A stretch of 62,740 nt of DNA from an uncultured Cellvibrio sp. (GTDB lineage Bacteria > Pseudomonadota > Gammaproteobacteria > Pseudomonadales > Cellvibrionaceae). Below the pieces are notes generated by a model. It was not told where the DNA came from. It saw only the letters and a program-made list of their open reading frames with translations, and did not search any database. The DNA lies in the NCBI GenBank assembly GCA_946481095.1, contig CAMLML010000018.1, forward strand, positions 1 to 62,740. Reading direction: 5' to 3'. This document shows, in pieces, positions 1-7,851 of the stretch. Made by a program: the position numbers and the translations under genes. Every line of letters begins with the position of its first letter. The stretch's first letter is position 1.

Positions 1-930
1 CACTACGACGAAGCCGGACAATTAATTGCAGTGACGGATCAAAACAACACAACACAACGCGAATATATTTATTGGGGCAACCAACAAATTGCGTTAATCC
101 AAAATAACAATGTGCATTACATCCACAATGATCATTTGAATACACCGCAAGTTGTGACCAATCAAAATCAACAAGTGGTATGGATGGGCAACTACGAACC
201 TTTTGGAAAACTCGCTGAAAATCAATCCAACAGTATTGAAATATTTTCGAGATTCCCGGGGCAGTATTTTGATCAAGAGACGAATCTTTATTACAACTAC
301 TTTAGGGATTATGATCCGAGTATTGGACGGTATATTGAGAGTGATCCGATTGGGCTCAACGGTGGAATAAATACCTACGGTTATGCGTTACAAAATCCTT
401 TGATATATACTGACTCTAAAGGCCTTTCGGTAATAGCGGTTGGTGAAGTATTTGTTTTTGGTGCAATACTTCTTGCGATGGCTGTTCATAGTTATGACCG
501 ACCAGACAGTTCTGCATCCGCCGGAGTTATGGCAGATGCAATAGCTAAAAGCCAATCAAGAAAAAGTAAATGTGAATTGTATTATCGCGGAGATTATCCA
601 GGAAAAACGGAATTTTTTGCAGGTGAACCTGGGCTTATCGGCAAACAACTTATGACTGACTATCCAAAATCGTATTTAATGCAGGAGCATTTAAAGGGAT
701 CAAGTTATTCACCATTTATTAGTCTTACAACGGATTACCGAGTAGCGCAATATTTTGCAGGCAGTACAGGGCAAGTCTATGAAATCCGCCTACCAAAAGG
801 TAAAGCGTTTCCAAATGTTTATAATGATTTAAAATTAAATGGAACTGATATTGACGAAAATGAATGGTTAGTGCCTTTGCATATACCTGCAGAAAATGTA
901 AATAACCCACTATGTGAATGTGAGGGGTAA
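1..930 (+). CDS. RHS-repeat protein, 3' end, with C-terminal ADP-ribosyltransferase-like toxin (partial)
   Basis: The reading frame is open from the first base, so only the last 309 codons of a much larger RHS/YD-repeat protein are present. Seen: YD-type repeats, then the RHS core ending with the hallmark DPIGL near window residue 115, and a hydrophobic stretch at about 144-163. Beyond the core the sequence changes to a unique tip of about 120 residues. The tip has YYRGD (about residue 195), SPFISLTTD (about 237-245) and an ENEWLVP segment (about 287-293), an arrangement like the R-S-E signature of ADP-ribosyltransferases. In this family the RHS core encloses a toxic C-terminus delivered to competitors. 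The next gene starts one base after the stop, as for a toxin/immunity pair. The ART assignment is inference from motifs; the RHS assignment is firm. Confidence 0.85.
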   Translation, partial: HYDEAGQLIAVTDQNNTTQREYIYWGNQQIALIQNNNVHYIHNDHLNTPQVVTNQNQQVVWMGNYEPFGKLAENQSNSIEIFSRFPGQYFDQETNLYYNYFRDYDPSIGRYIESDPIGLNGGINTYGYALQNPLIYTDSKGLSVIAVGEVFVFGAILLAMAVHSYDRPDSSASAGVMADAIAKSQSRKSKCELYYRGDYPGKTEFFAGEPGLIGKQLMTDYPKSYLMQEHLKGSSYSPFISLTTDYRVAQYFAGSTGQVYEIRLPKGKAFPNVYNDLKLNGTDIDENEWLVPLHIPAENVNNPLCECEG

Positions 931-1341
931 ATGAATATTAATAAACTCTGGGAAATAGATCTTGCTGAAATGACTGCAAAAAATAATGATGGGGTTATGC
1001 TAAAATGTGAAAAGGATGGTAAAAAAGCACATTGGGTAGTTATAAGTGGCAATCCATCAGAAAAAGATATTTCTGATGCTGTTAAGGTCTATGAGCATGA
1101 GTATTCTAAATCATTTATAAATTACTATAAGAATACATATAAATTTTCAATAAGAGAAATTGCTGATGTTTCATCTTCGTACAGTTCAGAAAATGGCTTA
1201 GATATTCAGTTTACTGAAGATTACATAAATAATTGCATGATCGACGAAGATTTCTTAACTATAAAAGAAATTTCGATTATTAGATCTGCAATTTATTTTT
1301 ATGCAAAAGGAAAAGGTTTAATAAAGCGGATTAATAATTAA
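931..1341 (+). CDS. Probable immunity protein for the RHS toxin tip
   Basis: Small acidic soluble protein of 136 residues with no signal peptide or membrane segment. Its ATG directly abuts the stop codon of the RHS gene, with the Shine-Dalgarno-like GAGGGG lying inside the toxin's last codons. I recognise no family. It is clearly more AT-rich than the housekeeping genes to the right, as is usual for recently exchanged toxin/immunity cassettes. The immunity role is inferred only from position: in polymorphic toxin systems the gene immediately downstream of a variable toxin tip normally encodes the cognate inhibitor. Confidence 0.6.
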   Translation: MNINKLWEIDLAEMTAKNNDGVMLKCEKDGKKAHWVVISGNPSEKDISDAVKVYEHEYSKSFINYYKNTYKFSIREIADVSSSYSSENGLDIQFTEDYINNCMIDEDFLTIKEISIIRSAIYFYAKGKGLIKRINN

Positions 1342-1361
1342 CGGAAAATTTGGGGTCAGAT

Positions 1362-1568
1362 CCGAGTTTAATCATCAAACGCGTAACTCGGATTAAAACC
1401 TGAGCGTAGGTTGGAAGAGCGCAGCGACTTCCGACATGTTTTTTAAATTTTATGTGGATCAACTTCCGACATGTTTTTAATTTTTTATGGATCACCTCCA
1501 GCATATTTTTAAAATTGAAACATCGGTGGTTAATTGTCGGAAGTCGGCTTTGCCTCTTCCAACCTACG
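1362..1568. repeat. Palindromic non-coding element with internal tandem repeat
   Basis: The gap 1342-1658 contains no gene. It starts with a small hairpin whose arms are CCGAGTT (1362-1368) and AACTCGG (1385-1391). A long inverted repeat follows: about 1405-1434 (CGTAGGTTGGAAGAG then CGACTTCCGAC) and about 1537-1568, its near-exact reverse complement. Between the arms, ACTTCCGACATGTTTTT followed by an AT-rich spacer and GGATCA occurs twice in tandem (about 1427-1495). The structure suggests a dispersed palindromic element, REP- or MITE-like. No transposase is present. Confidence 0.6.
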
Positions 1569-1610
1569 GGAATATCAAAATTGAATTTTTTACGGTGGTA
1601 TAAAAAATAA

Positions 1611-1638
1611 AAAGCCCGGCAATATTGCCGGGCTTTTT
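1611..1638. terminator. Bidirectional rho-independent terminator
   Basis: A perfect stem, AAGCCCGGC / GCCGGGCTT, with an AATATT loop. It is flanked by A-rich sequence on the left and a T-run on the right, so it can work on both strands. It lies about 20 bases past the stop of the minus-strand M23 gene. Confidence 0.85.
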
Positions 1639-1658
1639 ATCACTGATCCTTCAGTAAA

Positions 1659-2708
1659 TTATTTACGCCAGATCCCTGTGTAAACTGATCCGCAATACCA
1701 CCAGCCGGTACGGGTGTAACCCTGGTTTGCTAATGTGGTGGATTTGTTGTTGAAGCTGGTTAATGACATGCCGTAGTAGGCGTACCAGGAACCGCTGGCT
1801 GGAATCCAGGTGGTTGCATAGGTTTGGCCGCCATTGCTGCAAGGGAATGTATCCAGCATGACACCTGAATCAGCAAAGTGGTTGAACCAGGCTTGCATGC
1901 GTTCATCAGGAATATTGTTGACTGTCCAGTAACCAACAGAATGTGGTGCCCATACCAGTACTTTTCCATTCGGTAATGCATTGCCATTTAACAACGTCCA
2001 TGGCCCGTTTACCGATGCAATGTTGTTGGTATAAGGCGTCGTTTGGCCGTGATCAAATTTAATCGTGACCGGATCACCATCCTTTTCCATGTGTACATGC
2101 AAGTGAGGGCCAGTTGAGTTACCGCTATTGCCGACTACACCCAGAACCTGTCCTTTTTGAACGCGTACACCACCGGTGACACGCCCATCCTGGGTCCATG
2201 GATTACCCGTGTCAGGGTTGGTCAGGTAGGTTGCATTGTGTGGACAAATTGCAGCGGGTACTGTGCCGGGTTGTGCGTGGGCGTAGAGTGCATAAACACC
2301 GTTGTCCTGCAGTATCCACACATGGTTTCCTGCCAGGCCGATGTAACCATCCAACAGTTTTTGCAGCTTGCTACCGGCCTTGTTTTCCGGTGAGTTACGC
2401 CAGCATCCCACTACAGTGCCTGCTTCCATTGCACGGATTTTTGCACCGTAAATGATGTAGTTGGAATTAACGGTACTGTCTGCACCATCCGTTTTCAAAC
2501 CGCTCCACTGGCCGCTCCCAACATGGCGTACTGCGCCAATATCAAATCCTTTTTCCTGGGTGCCACCAGACCAGTGATTGCCAGTGGCATAGCGATAATT
2601 GAGGTTGATGTCATCTGCACGCAAGGGGAAATCGGCTGCAAAACTGGCTGAAGATAAAGCCACTGCTGACACAAACAACGCGCGGGATAAAGTATGAAAT
2701 GTTTTCAT
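1659..2708 (-). CDS. Secreted M23-family (LytM-like) protein with altered zinc site
   Basis: 349 residues. A signal peptide (1-24, cleavage after SFA) precedes an M23-like fold. The second zinc-site motif is intact: YAHA at about 142-145 and GPHLHVHM at about 200-207. The first motif of the family is HxxxD; here D56 (GFDIG) is present but the position four residues earlier is Glu52. The C-terminal ~100 residues (WFNHFADSG, WYAYYGM, GWWYCG) are Trp/Tyr-rich and resemble bacterial tandem-repeat domains found after secreted hydrolases. The start has a good ribosome site (AAGGAAG). Expected role is periplasmic or extracellular peptidoglycan or peptide cleavage, but the His-to-Glu change makes activity uncertain. 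Confidence 0.75.
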   Translation of the reverse strand: MKTFHTLSRALFVSAVALSSASFAADFPLRADDINLNYRYATGNHWSGGTQEKGFDIGAVRHVGSGQWSGLKTDGADSTVNSNYIIYGAKIRAMEAGTVVGCWRNSPENKAGSKLQKLLDGYIGLAGNHVWILQDNGVYALYAHAQPGTVPAAICPHNATYLTNPDTGNPWTQDGRVTGGVRVQKGQVLGVVGNSGNSTGPHLHVHMEKDGDPVTIKFDHGQTTPYTNNIASVNGPWTLLNGNALPNGKVLVWAPHSVGYWTVNNIPDERMQAWFNHFADSGVMLDTFPCSNGGQTYATTWIPASGSWYAYYGMSLTSFNNKSTTLANQGYTRTGWWYCGSVYTGIWRK

Positions 2709-2800
2709 TTAAAACTTCCTTATAAGTTCAAAAAAATAGTCAGTGAATAGAGTTGGTTTCGTCGTGAAAATTATCCATCCCTGGATCAACTCCGGATTAC

Positions 2801-2820
2801 AGCGTTGGATTGTCAACGCT
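2801..2820. promoter_or_regulatory. Inverted repeat in divergent promoter region
   Basis: AGCGTTG (2801-2807) and CAACGCT (2814-2820) form a perfect inverted repeat with a 6-base spacer. It lies between the divergently transcribed M23 gene and the DUF4132 operon. A second small palindrome, ATCCA-TCCC-TGGAT, is just upstream (about 2773-2786). Either could be an operator; there is no other evidence. The rest of 2709-2981 shows nothing clear. Confidence 0.25.
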
Positions 2821-2981
2821 ATGGATGCCATTTTAGCGAGTGGGGAAAATCGTAATAGTCGCAAAAGACGGAATTTGCTGTGAGCCATTTGCCGGGAAGT
2901 AATTTCATCACCGGAAGCTTGTGAATTTTTCACTAAATCATTTAGTATCCGGTTTTCGCCAAAAGCAACAGGATGTTTTTT

Positions 2982-5900
2982 ATGTTAGGTAAATTATTGT
3001 CCGGTCTGGGTTTTGATGGTTTTTTCCCTGACCATTTCCAATCATTAAAAAAATCTTTTGCACCCCTGAATAGTATTTCAGCAGGAATTGATGAAAAAAT
3101 TATGAAATTCCTGCTGGAAGGATCACCCCCCGAACTGTTAATTGAAATCCATAACAACGCAGCGATCACAGGTGATTTGATTTTAAAACCCGGACGTTTG
3201 TTCACAGGTGTGTGGAGTTATAACTACGACAAGTCCATCTTTGCTGCGGCCAAGCAGTCAGCGAAAAGTCGTAATTCTTTTTATGAAGCTGTGACGACAG
3301 AGAATACACCGCTGGTAGTGTTGAGTCGTCTCGGACGTTTATTACAAGCGATTGATAAGGATGTTTCACTGGATGATACCGGTGTTAAATTATCAGCAAA
3401 TTGGTTTGCTTATTTGTTATACGATGTGCTTTTTTCCACTGAAGCAGAATATTCCTATAATGGAAAACCGCTCAAACGTCCGGGTTGGAGCCTGGAGATT
3501 TTACAAAAAATAGCCCTTGAAGAAGATCTGCAGAAGGATTTGGTTTTTCTGATGATATTTGAGCGCAAAAATACTTACAGCTATACCATCTCGCTTGCAC
3601 ATATGTTGAGTTGGCAGGGTAGTTATGAATGGCTGCTGGCGAATCATGATATTGTGAATAACAGCTGGACAAAATTATCAGCGGCAGGCAAAAAATATCT
3701 GGTAGAAGTATTTGCAGGCCATGACAAATTAAGAGCAGCCTACACCAGTTTATTAGTGCAATTAACGGTCGATGCTTCCAAAACAGTCAGGGAAACTGCA
3801 ATTCAGTATGTGCGACGTTTACCGCAAGAACAAAGAATCAGGGAGCTGACGCGTTTGCTGGAAACAGGTTCGTCAAACGAAAAAATTATCAGTGTCACTT
3901 TGCTGTCACGCGAAAATTCTCCCGAAGCTTTTCAAGCGCTGGAAAAAGCATTGTCGAGTGCGCCGGGTAAGGCTCTGGAAGAAGAATTAAAAATGGCCTT
4001 GACGCGTGCCGGGATGGGCGACGCGCAACCACAAACCTTGGTGATTCCCACGCTGGTTCCATGGCCTGAAGCAAAACCGCTTTCAAATTCGGTGCTTGAA
4101 CTATTATTGCAAAACTGGAAAAAATTACGTGTATCTATGGAAGCTTCTGCCGAAGAAGAAATTGCGCGTAATAAACTGCCGGAAACTACCCATAAATACC
4201 ATTACGCAGAAAAATCCTGGAAGGATTTTCAAAAAATCACAGAAAGCCGTGTTGAGCATTTGTTTAATATTCTGAATGATTTTTCATTGAAGCTTGAAAA
4301 ATTGCACCATCAGGAACGACAAATTTTTGAATACAGTGCAGATCTGGCGTCTCATCCTGAATTTACACTGGATTATTTGATCCGCTATGTTGCCATGACA
4401 AATCAGGTATCTACTTTCTGGAATCACCATCTGGTTAATTTATGGTTTGAATACCAGCAATCACCCGACTATGAATTGCGTCATCTGGCGGCTTGTATGC
4501 TGCGCAATAAACTTCCAGTGCGCCCTATAGCCGATAATCTTTTACTCAATGGTTGGCGACGTTTTGATTTTCAGGAAATTTTACCGGCCAATGCCATCTG
4601 GCCTTTTTGTGCCGAGCACCCTGAATTTATTGAAGAAGCTCTGGGGATGTTACCCAGCGCCACCGGGTCTAGTTATTACAGCTATGATGTCGGACGCGCA
4701 TTTAAAATACTTGAATCTTTCCCGGAAATTCCCGCGAAATTTATTGCCCGTATATTGGAAATTGCATTTGGCGATGCCAAAACCCACAGGTTGGAGGCAC
4801 AACAACTGGCAATGCGTTTCCCTGACATCCGCGAATTGATTGTTACGCAATTGCCTGCATCCAAACAGGAAAAACGTTTGATTGCCATACACTGGATTGC
4901 ACGTATCCAATTGCGCGAAGCGGTGCCTGATTTACTCAAACAACTAAAAAAAGAAAAATCAGAAATTGTGCGAGGTGCTTTATTAAGTGCACTGGAAAAA
5001 TTGGGTGAAGATATACAACCCTTCCTGACACCGGAAATTTTATTAGCAGAAGCTCAAAAGGGATTGAGTGCTAAATTGGCAGCGGGAATTGAATGGTTTC
5101 CTTTTGAACAAATTCCTGCATTGCAATGGGCAAGTGATAAATCTTTTGTGGATCCACAGATTATTCGTTGGTGGGTTGTGTTCTGTTTTAAATTAAAAGA
5201 GCCTGGCGGTAATACATTGGTTGAACGTTATTTAAGTTTATTAACCGATGACAGTCGCAGCATTCTGGGTAAATTTATTTTGCACCAGTTTATTGTGCAG
5301 GATACCCGCAACCCGAGTAATGAAGAAGCCAATGCCTATGCGCAGGCCAACGCGCAGCAGCGTTTTGTCAATTATCAGCATTGGGCGCAACACTATCCTG
5401 AATACGCCAGCAAAACATTGGAGCAATGTTTCGAGGAATTGCGCCGTGAAAAATTGAATATCTATCTTGGCAGTGCAATTGCAGCCAAAGGTATATTGGC
5501 ATTAATCAGCGGTGCTCCCGGTTTTGAAGTGGTGAATATTTTGCGCAATTTTATGCGCGACCATTACACCCGCGGTGCCCAGGTGATGGCATTGCTGGAA
5601 GCGGCAGCAATCAGTAATGATCCGGCGATCATCCAATTATTGTTGAGCATATCACGCCGTTATCGTACCCACAGTGTTCAGGAACGTGCGCGACAATTGG
5701 TAGAAAATATTGCCGAGCGCAATCAATGGACGCATGATCAGCTGGGCGATAGAACGATTCCAACTGCAGGATTGGATGAAAAAGGTGAACTGTTACTTGA
5801 ATACGGTGAACGACAATTTATTGCGTCACTGGATGCCGGTATCAAACCCATTTTGCGTAATGCTGATGGTAAGGAAATAAAATCTTTGCCAGAGCCACGA

Positions 5901-6716
5901 AAAAATGATGCACCTGAAGTGATCAAGGAAGCAAAATCCTTGTGGAGCCAATGCAAAAAAGAAGTGAAGCAAGTTGTTGAATTGCAATCAGCACGGCTTT
6001 ACGAAGCCATGTGTGCCAGTCGATTATGGCCAGCGAGTGAATGGCAGGAATATATTGCTGCACATCCCATTGTCGGACGATTGGCTCAGCAGTTAATCTG
6101 GCTGCATAAAGATGCTGAAGGCAATATTCTCACCAGCTTTCGCCCGACAGAAGACGGTTCCCTGATTGATCTCAATGATGATGAAGTCGAATTAACAGAA
6201 GGTGTGATTCAACTTGCGCACACATCGCTTTTAGGTGAGCAAGCAACTGCAGATTGGTTACGTCATTTAAAAGACTACAAAGTGAAACCATTATTTGTAC
6301 AGCTCAATCGTGCCAATTGCATATTCGATGAGGTGAAACTGAAAGCCAGTGAAATAAAAGATCGCGAGGGTTGGTTGTCGGATGCATTCACCTTGCGCAA
6401 TCAATTAACCAAATCAGGTTACCAGCGTTCCAACGCAGAAGACGGTGGTTTTTTTACTTATTACTTCAAGGATTTTACCAGCCTGGGTATTTGCGTCTGT
6501 ATTGGTTTTACCGGTAATTCATTGCCGGAAGAAAATGTTGCGGCTGCAATTACTGAATTGTATTTTGAAAAAATCTCGGGCAATCGATGGAATGCAAAAC
6601 GTATTGCAATTGGTGATGTACCGCCTGTATTGCTGGGTGAAGCTTATGCGGATTATCTCGCTGCAGCCTCAGTCGGTGTCTTTGATGAAAGTTGGAAAAA
6701 GAAAACTCCTTGGTAA
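2982..6716 (+). CDS. DUF4132 / HEAT-like repeat protein (YehI/MolR-type)
   Basis: About 1244 residues and soluble, with no signal peptide. The first two-thirds is helical and leucine-rich, with HEAT-like repeats (for example around residues 250-350 and 620-680). The last ~350 residues match my memory of DUF4132 proteins such as E. coli YehI and MolR: a YGERQF segment, then ASRLWP and a C-terminus where the chain re-enters a beta/alpha unit. I see no N-terminal WGR motif. ATG 2982 is preferred because AGG at 2970-2972 is correctly spaced; an ATG at 2973 is also possible. It opens a five-gene operon. Function in E. coli is not established; a large scaffold or sensor for the downstream AAA+/VWA pair is inference. 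Confidence 0.8.
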   Translation: MLGKLLSGLGFDGFFPDHFQSLKKSFAPLNSISAGIDEKIMKFLLEGSPPELLIEIHNNAAITGDLILKPGRLFTGVWSYNYDKSIFAAAKQSAKSRNSFYEAVTTENTPLVVLSRLGRLLQAIDKDVSLDDTGVKLSANWFAYLLYDVLFSTEAEYSYNGKPLKRPGWSLEILQKIALEEDLQKDLVFLMIFERKNTYSYTISLAHMLSWQGSYEWLLANHDIVNNSWTKLSAAGKKYLVEVFAGHDKLRAAYTSLLVQLTVDASKTVRETAIQYVRRLPQEQRIRELTRLLETGSSNEKIISVTLLSRENSPEAFQALEKALSSAPGKALEEELKMALTRAGMGDAQPQTLVIPTLVPWPEAKPLSNSVLELLLQNWKKLRVSMEASAEEEIARNKLPETTHKYHYAEKSWKDFQKITESRVEHLFNILNDFSLKLEKLHHQERQIFEYSADLASHPEFTLDYLIRYVAMTNQVSTFWNHHLVNLWFEYQQSPDYELRHLAACMLRNKLPVRPIADNLLLNGWRRFDFQEILPANAIWPFCAEHPEFIEEALGMLPSATGSSYYSYDVGRAFKILESFPEIPAKFIARILEIAFGDAKTHRLEAQQLAMRFPDIRELIVTQLPASKQEKRLIAIHWIARIQLREAVPDLLKQLKKEKSEIVRGALLSALEKLGEDIQPFLTPEILLAEAQKGLSAKLAAGIEWFPFEQIPALQWASDKSFVDPQIIRWWVVFCFKLKEPGGNTLVERYLSLLTDDSRSILGKFILHQFIVQDTRNPSNEEANAYAQANAQQRFVNYQHWAQHYPEYASKTLEQCFEELRREKLNIYLGSAIAAKGILALISGAPGFEVVNILRNFMRDHYTRGAQVMALLEAAAISNDPAIIQLLLSISRRYRTHSVQERARQLVENIAERNQWTHDQLGDRTIPTAGLDEKGELLLEYGERQFIASLDAGIKPILRNADGKEIKSLPEPRKNDAPEVIKEAKSLWSQCKKEVKQVVELQSARLYEAMCASRLWPASEWQEYIAAHPIVGRLAQQLIWLHKDAEGNILTSFRPTEDGSLIDLNDDEVELTEGVIQLAHTSLLGEQATADWLRHLKDYKVKPLFVQLNRANCIFDEVKLKASEIKDREGWLSDAFTLRNQLTKSGYQRSNAEDGGFFTYYFKDFTSLGICVCIGFTGNSLPEENVAAAITELYFEKISGNRWNAKRIAIGDVPPVLLGEAYADYLAAASVGVFDESWKKKTPW

Positions 6717-6759
6717 GAGTACCCTGGTAAGAGTCAACGCGTTAACGAGAGATAATCAC

Positions 6760-7851
6760 ATGACAAAAACTTCTGTATTACGCGCTGTTGCTGAAATTCG
6801 TTTTGCGGATGAACTGCAAAAATTGCGTGACACTGACCAATATAAACGCCCTGAAAATTGGCAACTATCGCCACAAGCGGTGCGCAGTTTTATTATTGGC
6901 GATAAAAATCTTGGCATCAGTCGCAAATTTTATGGTGATGATGCCTTGGTAGAACGTTGCATAGTAACCTTGATGGGCAACCAGGGATTAATGCTGGTCG
7001 GTGACCCCGGTACTGCAAAATCATTATTGTCAGAACTGTTTGCGGCCGCGATCAGCGGTAATTCTTCACTCAGTGTGCAGGGCACGGCAGGCACTACAGA
7101 AGATCATATTCGCTATGCCTGGAATTATGCTTTATTGCTGGCCGAAGGGCCCTCAACACGCGCATTGGTACCCTCACCGGTTTATCGTGCAATGGAACAG
7201 GGCAAGCTGGTGCGTTTTGAAGAAATCACACGTTGTCCGCCGGAAATACAGGACGTGTTGATTTCATTAATGTCAGATAAACATCTGGTGATTCCGGAAT
7301 TGGGTGAAACCGCACGATTGGATGCGCAACGCGGCTTTAATATTATTGCCACTGCCAACTTGCGTGATCGCGGTGTGCATGAAATGTCATCTGCATTGAA
7401 ACGCCGATTTAATTTTGAAACAGTCAAGCCGATTAAAGATCCACAATTCGAAGCAGAATTAATCAGGCAACAGGTTGAACGCGATTTGGCGGCATGTCAG
7501 ATAGAAGTGGCGATAGAGCAGGATTTGCTGGCTTTATTGGTAACCAGTTTTCAGGAATTGCGTTCCGGTCAAAGTCGTGAAGGCACCGCACTGAAAACAC
7601 CGGATGCCGTCATGTCAACTGCAGAGGCAGTGAACCTGACATTTGCAGCCTGTATGGAAGCCAGTCATTTTGGTGATGGAAAATTATCGGCACGCGAGCT
7701 TGCACGACAATTACAAGGTGTAATCCTTAAAGATAACCCTGACGATGTTAAACGCCTTGTTCATTATATGGATACAGTTGTACGCGAACGTGCACGCAAG
7801 GATAAACACTGGAAACAATTTCATGAGACGGCTCGCGAATTGTGGAATTAA
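6760..7851 (+). CDS. yehL: MoxR-family AAA+ ATPase (YehL-type)
   Basis: 363 residues. Walker A GDPGTAKS (81-88), Walker B VRFEE (151-155), sensor-1 ATAN (197-200) and an arginine-finger region SSALKRRF (210-217) are all visible, so ATPase activity is expected. MoxR ATPases usually remodel or activate partners through VWA-domain proteins, and a VWA protein lies two genes downstream. The frame is open further upstream to 6445 inside the previous gene. ATG 6760 is chosen because conserved sequence begins there, a GAGAGA site precedes it, and the upstream extension is a shadow of the DUF4132 gene. The symbol is by similarity to E. coli YehL. Confidence 0.9.
   Translation: MTKTSVLRAVAEIRFADELQKLRDTDQYKRPENWQLSPQAVRSFIIGDKNLGISRKFYGDDALVERCIVTLMGNQGLMLVGDPGTAKSLLSELFAAAISGNSSLSVQGTAGTTEDHIRYAWNYALLLAEGPSTRALVPSPVYRAMEQGKLVRFEEITRCPPEIQDVLISLMSDKHLVIPELGETARLDAQRGFNIIATANLRDRGVHEMSSALKRRFNFETVKPIKDPQFEAELIRQQVERDLAACQIEVAIEQDLLALLVTSFQELRSGQSREGTALKTPDAVMSTAEAVNLTFAACMEASHFGDGKLSARELARQLQGVILKDNPDDVKRLVHYMDTVVRERARKDKHWKQFHETARELWN

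Noticed and set aside
2709..2933. 74-residue minus-strand open frame next to the M23 gene
   Set aside because: No recognisable features and no ribosome site; it lies in the divergent promoter region.
6445..6759. Upstream extension of the MoxR frame
   Set aside because: It overlaps the DUF4132 gene in another frame and is not MoxR-like; conserved sequence begins at ATG 6760.
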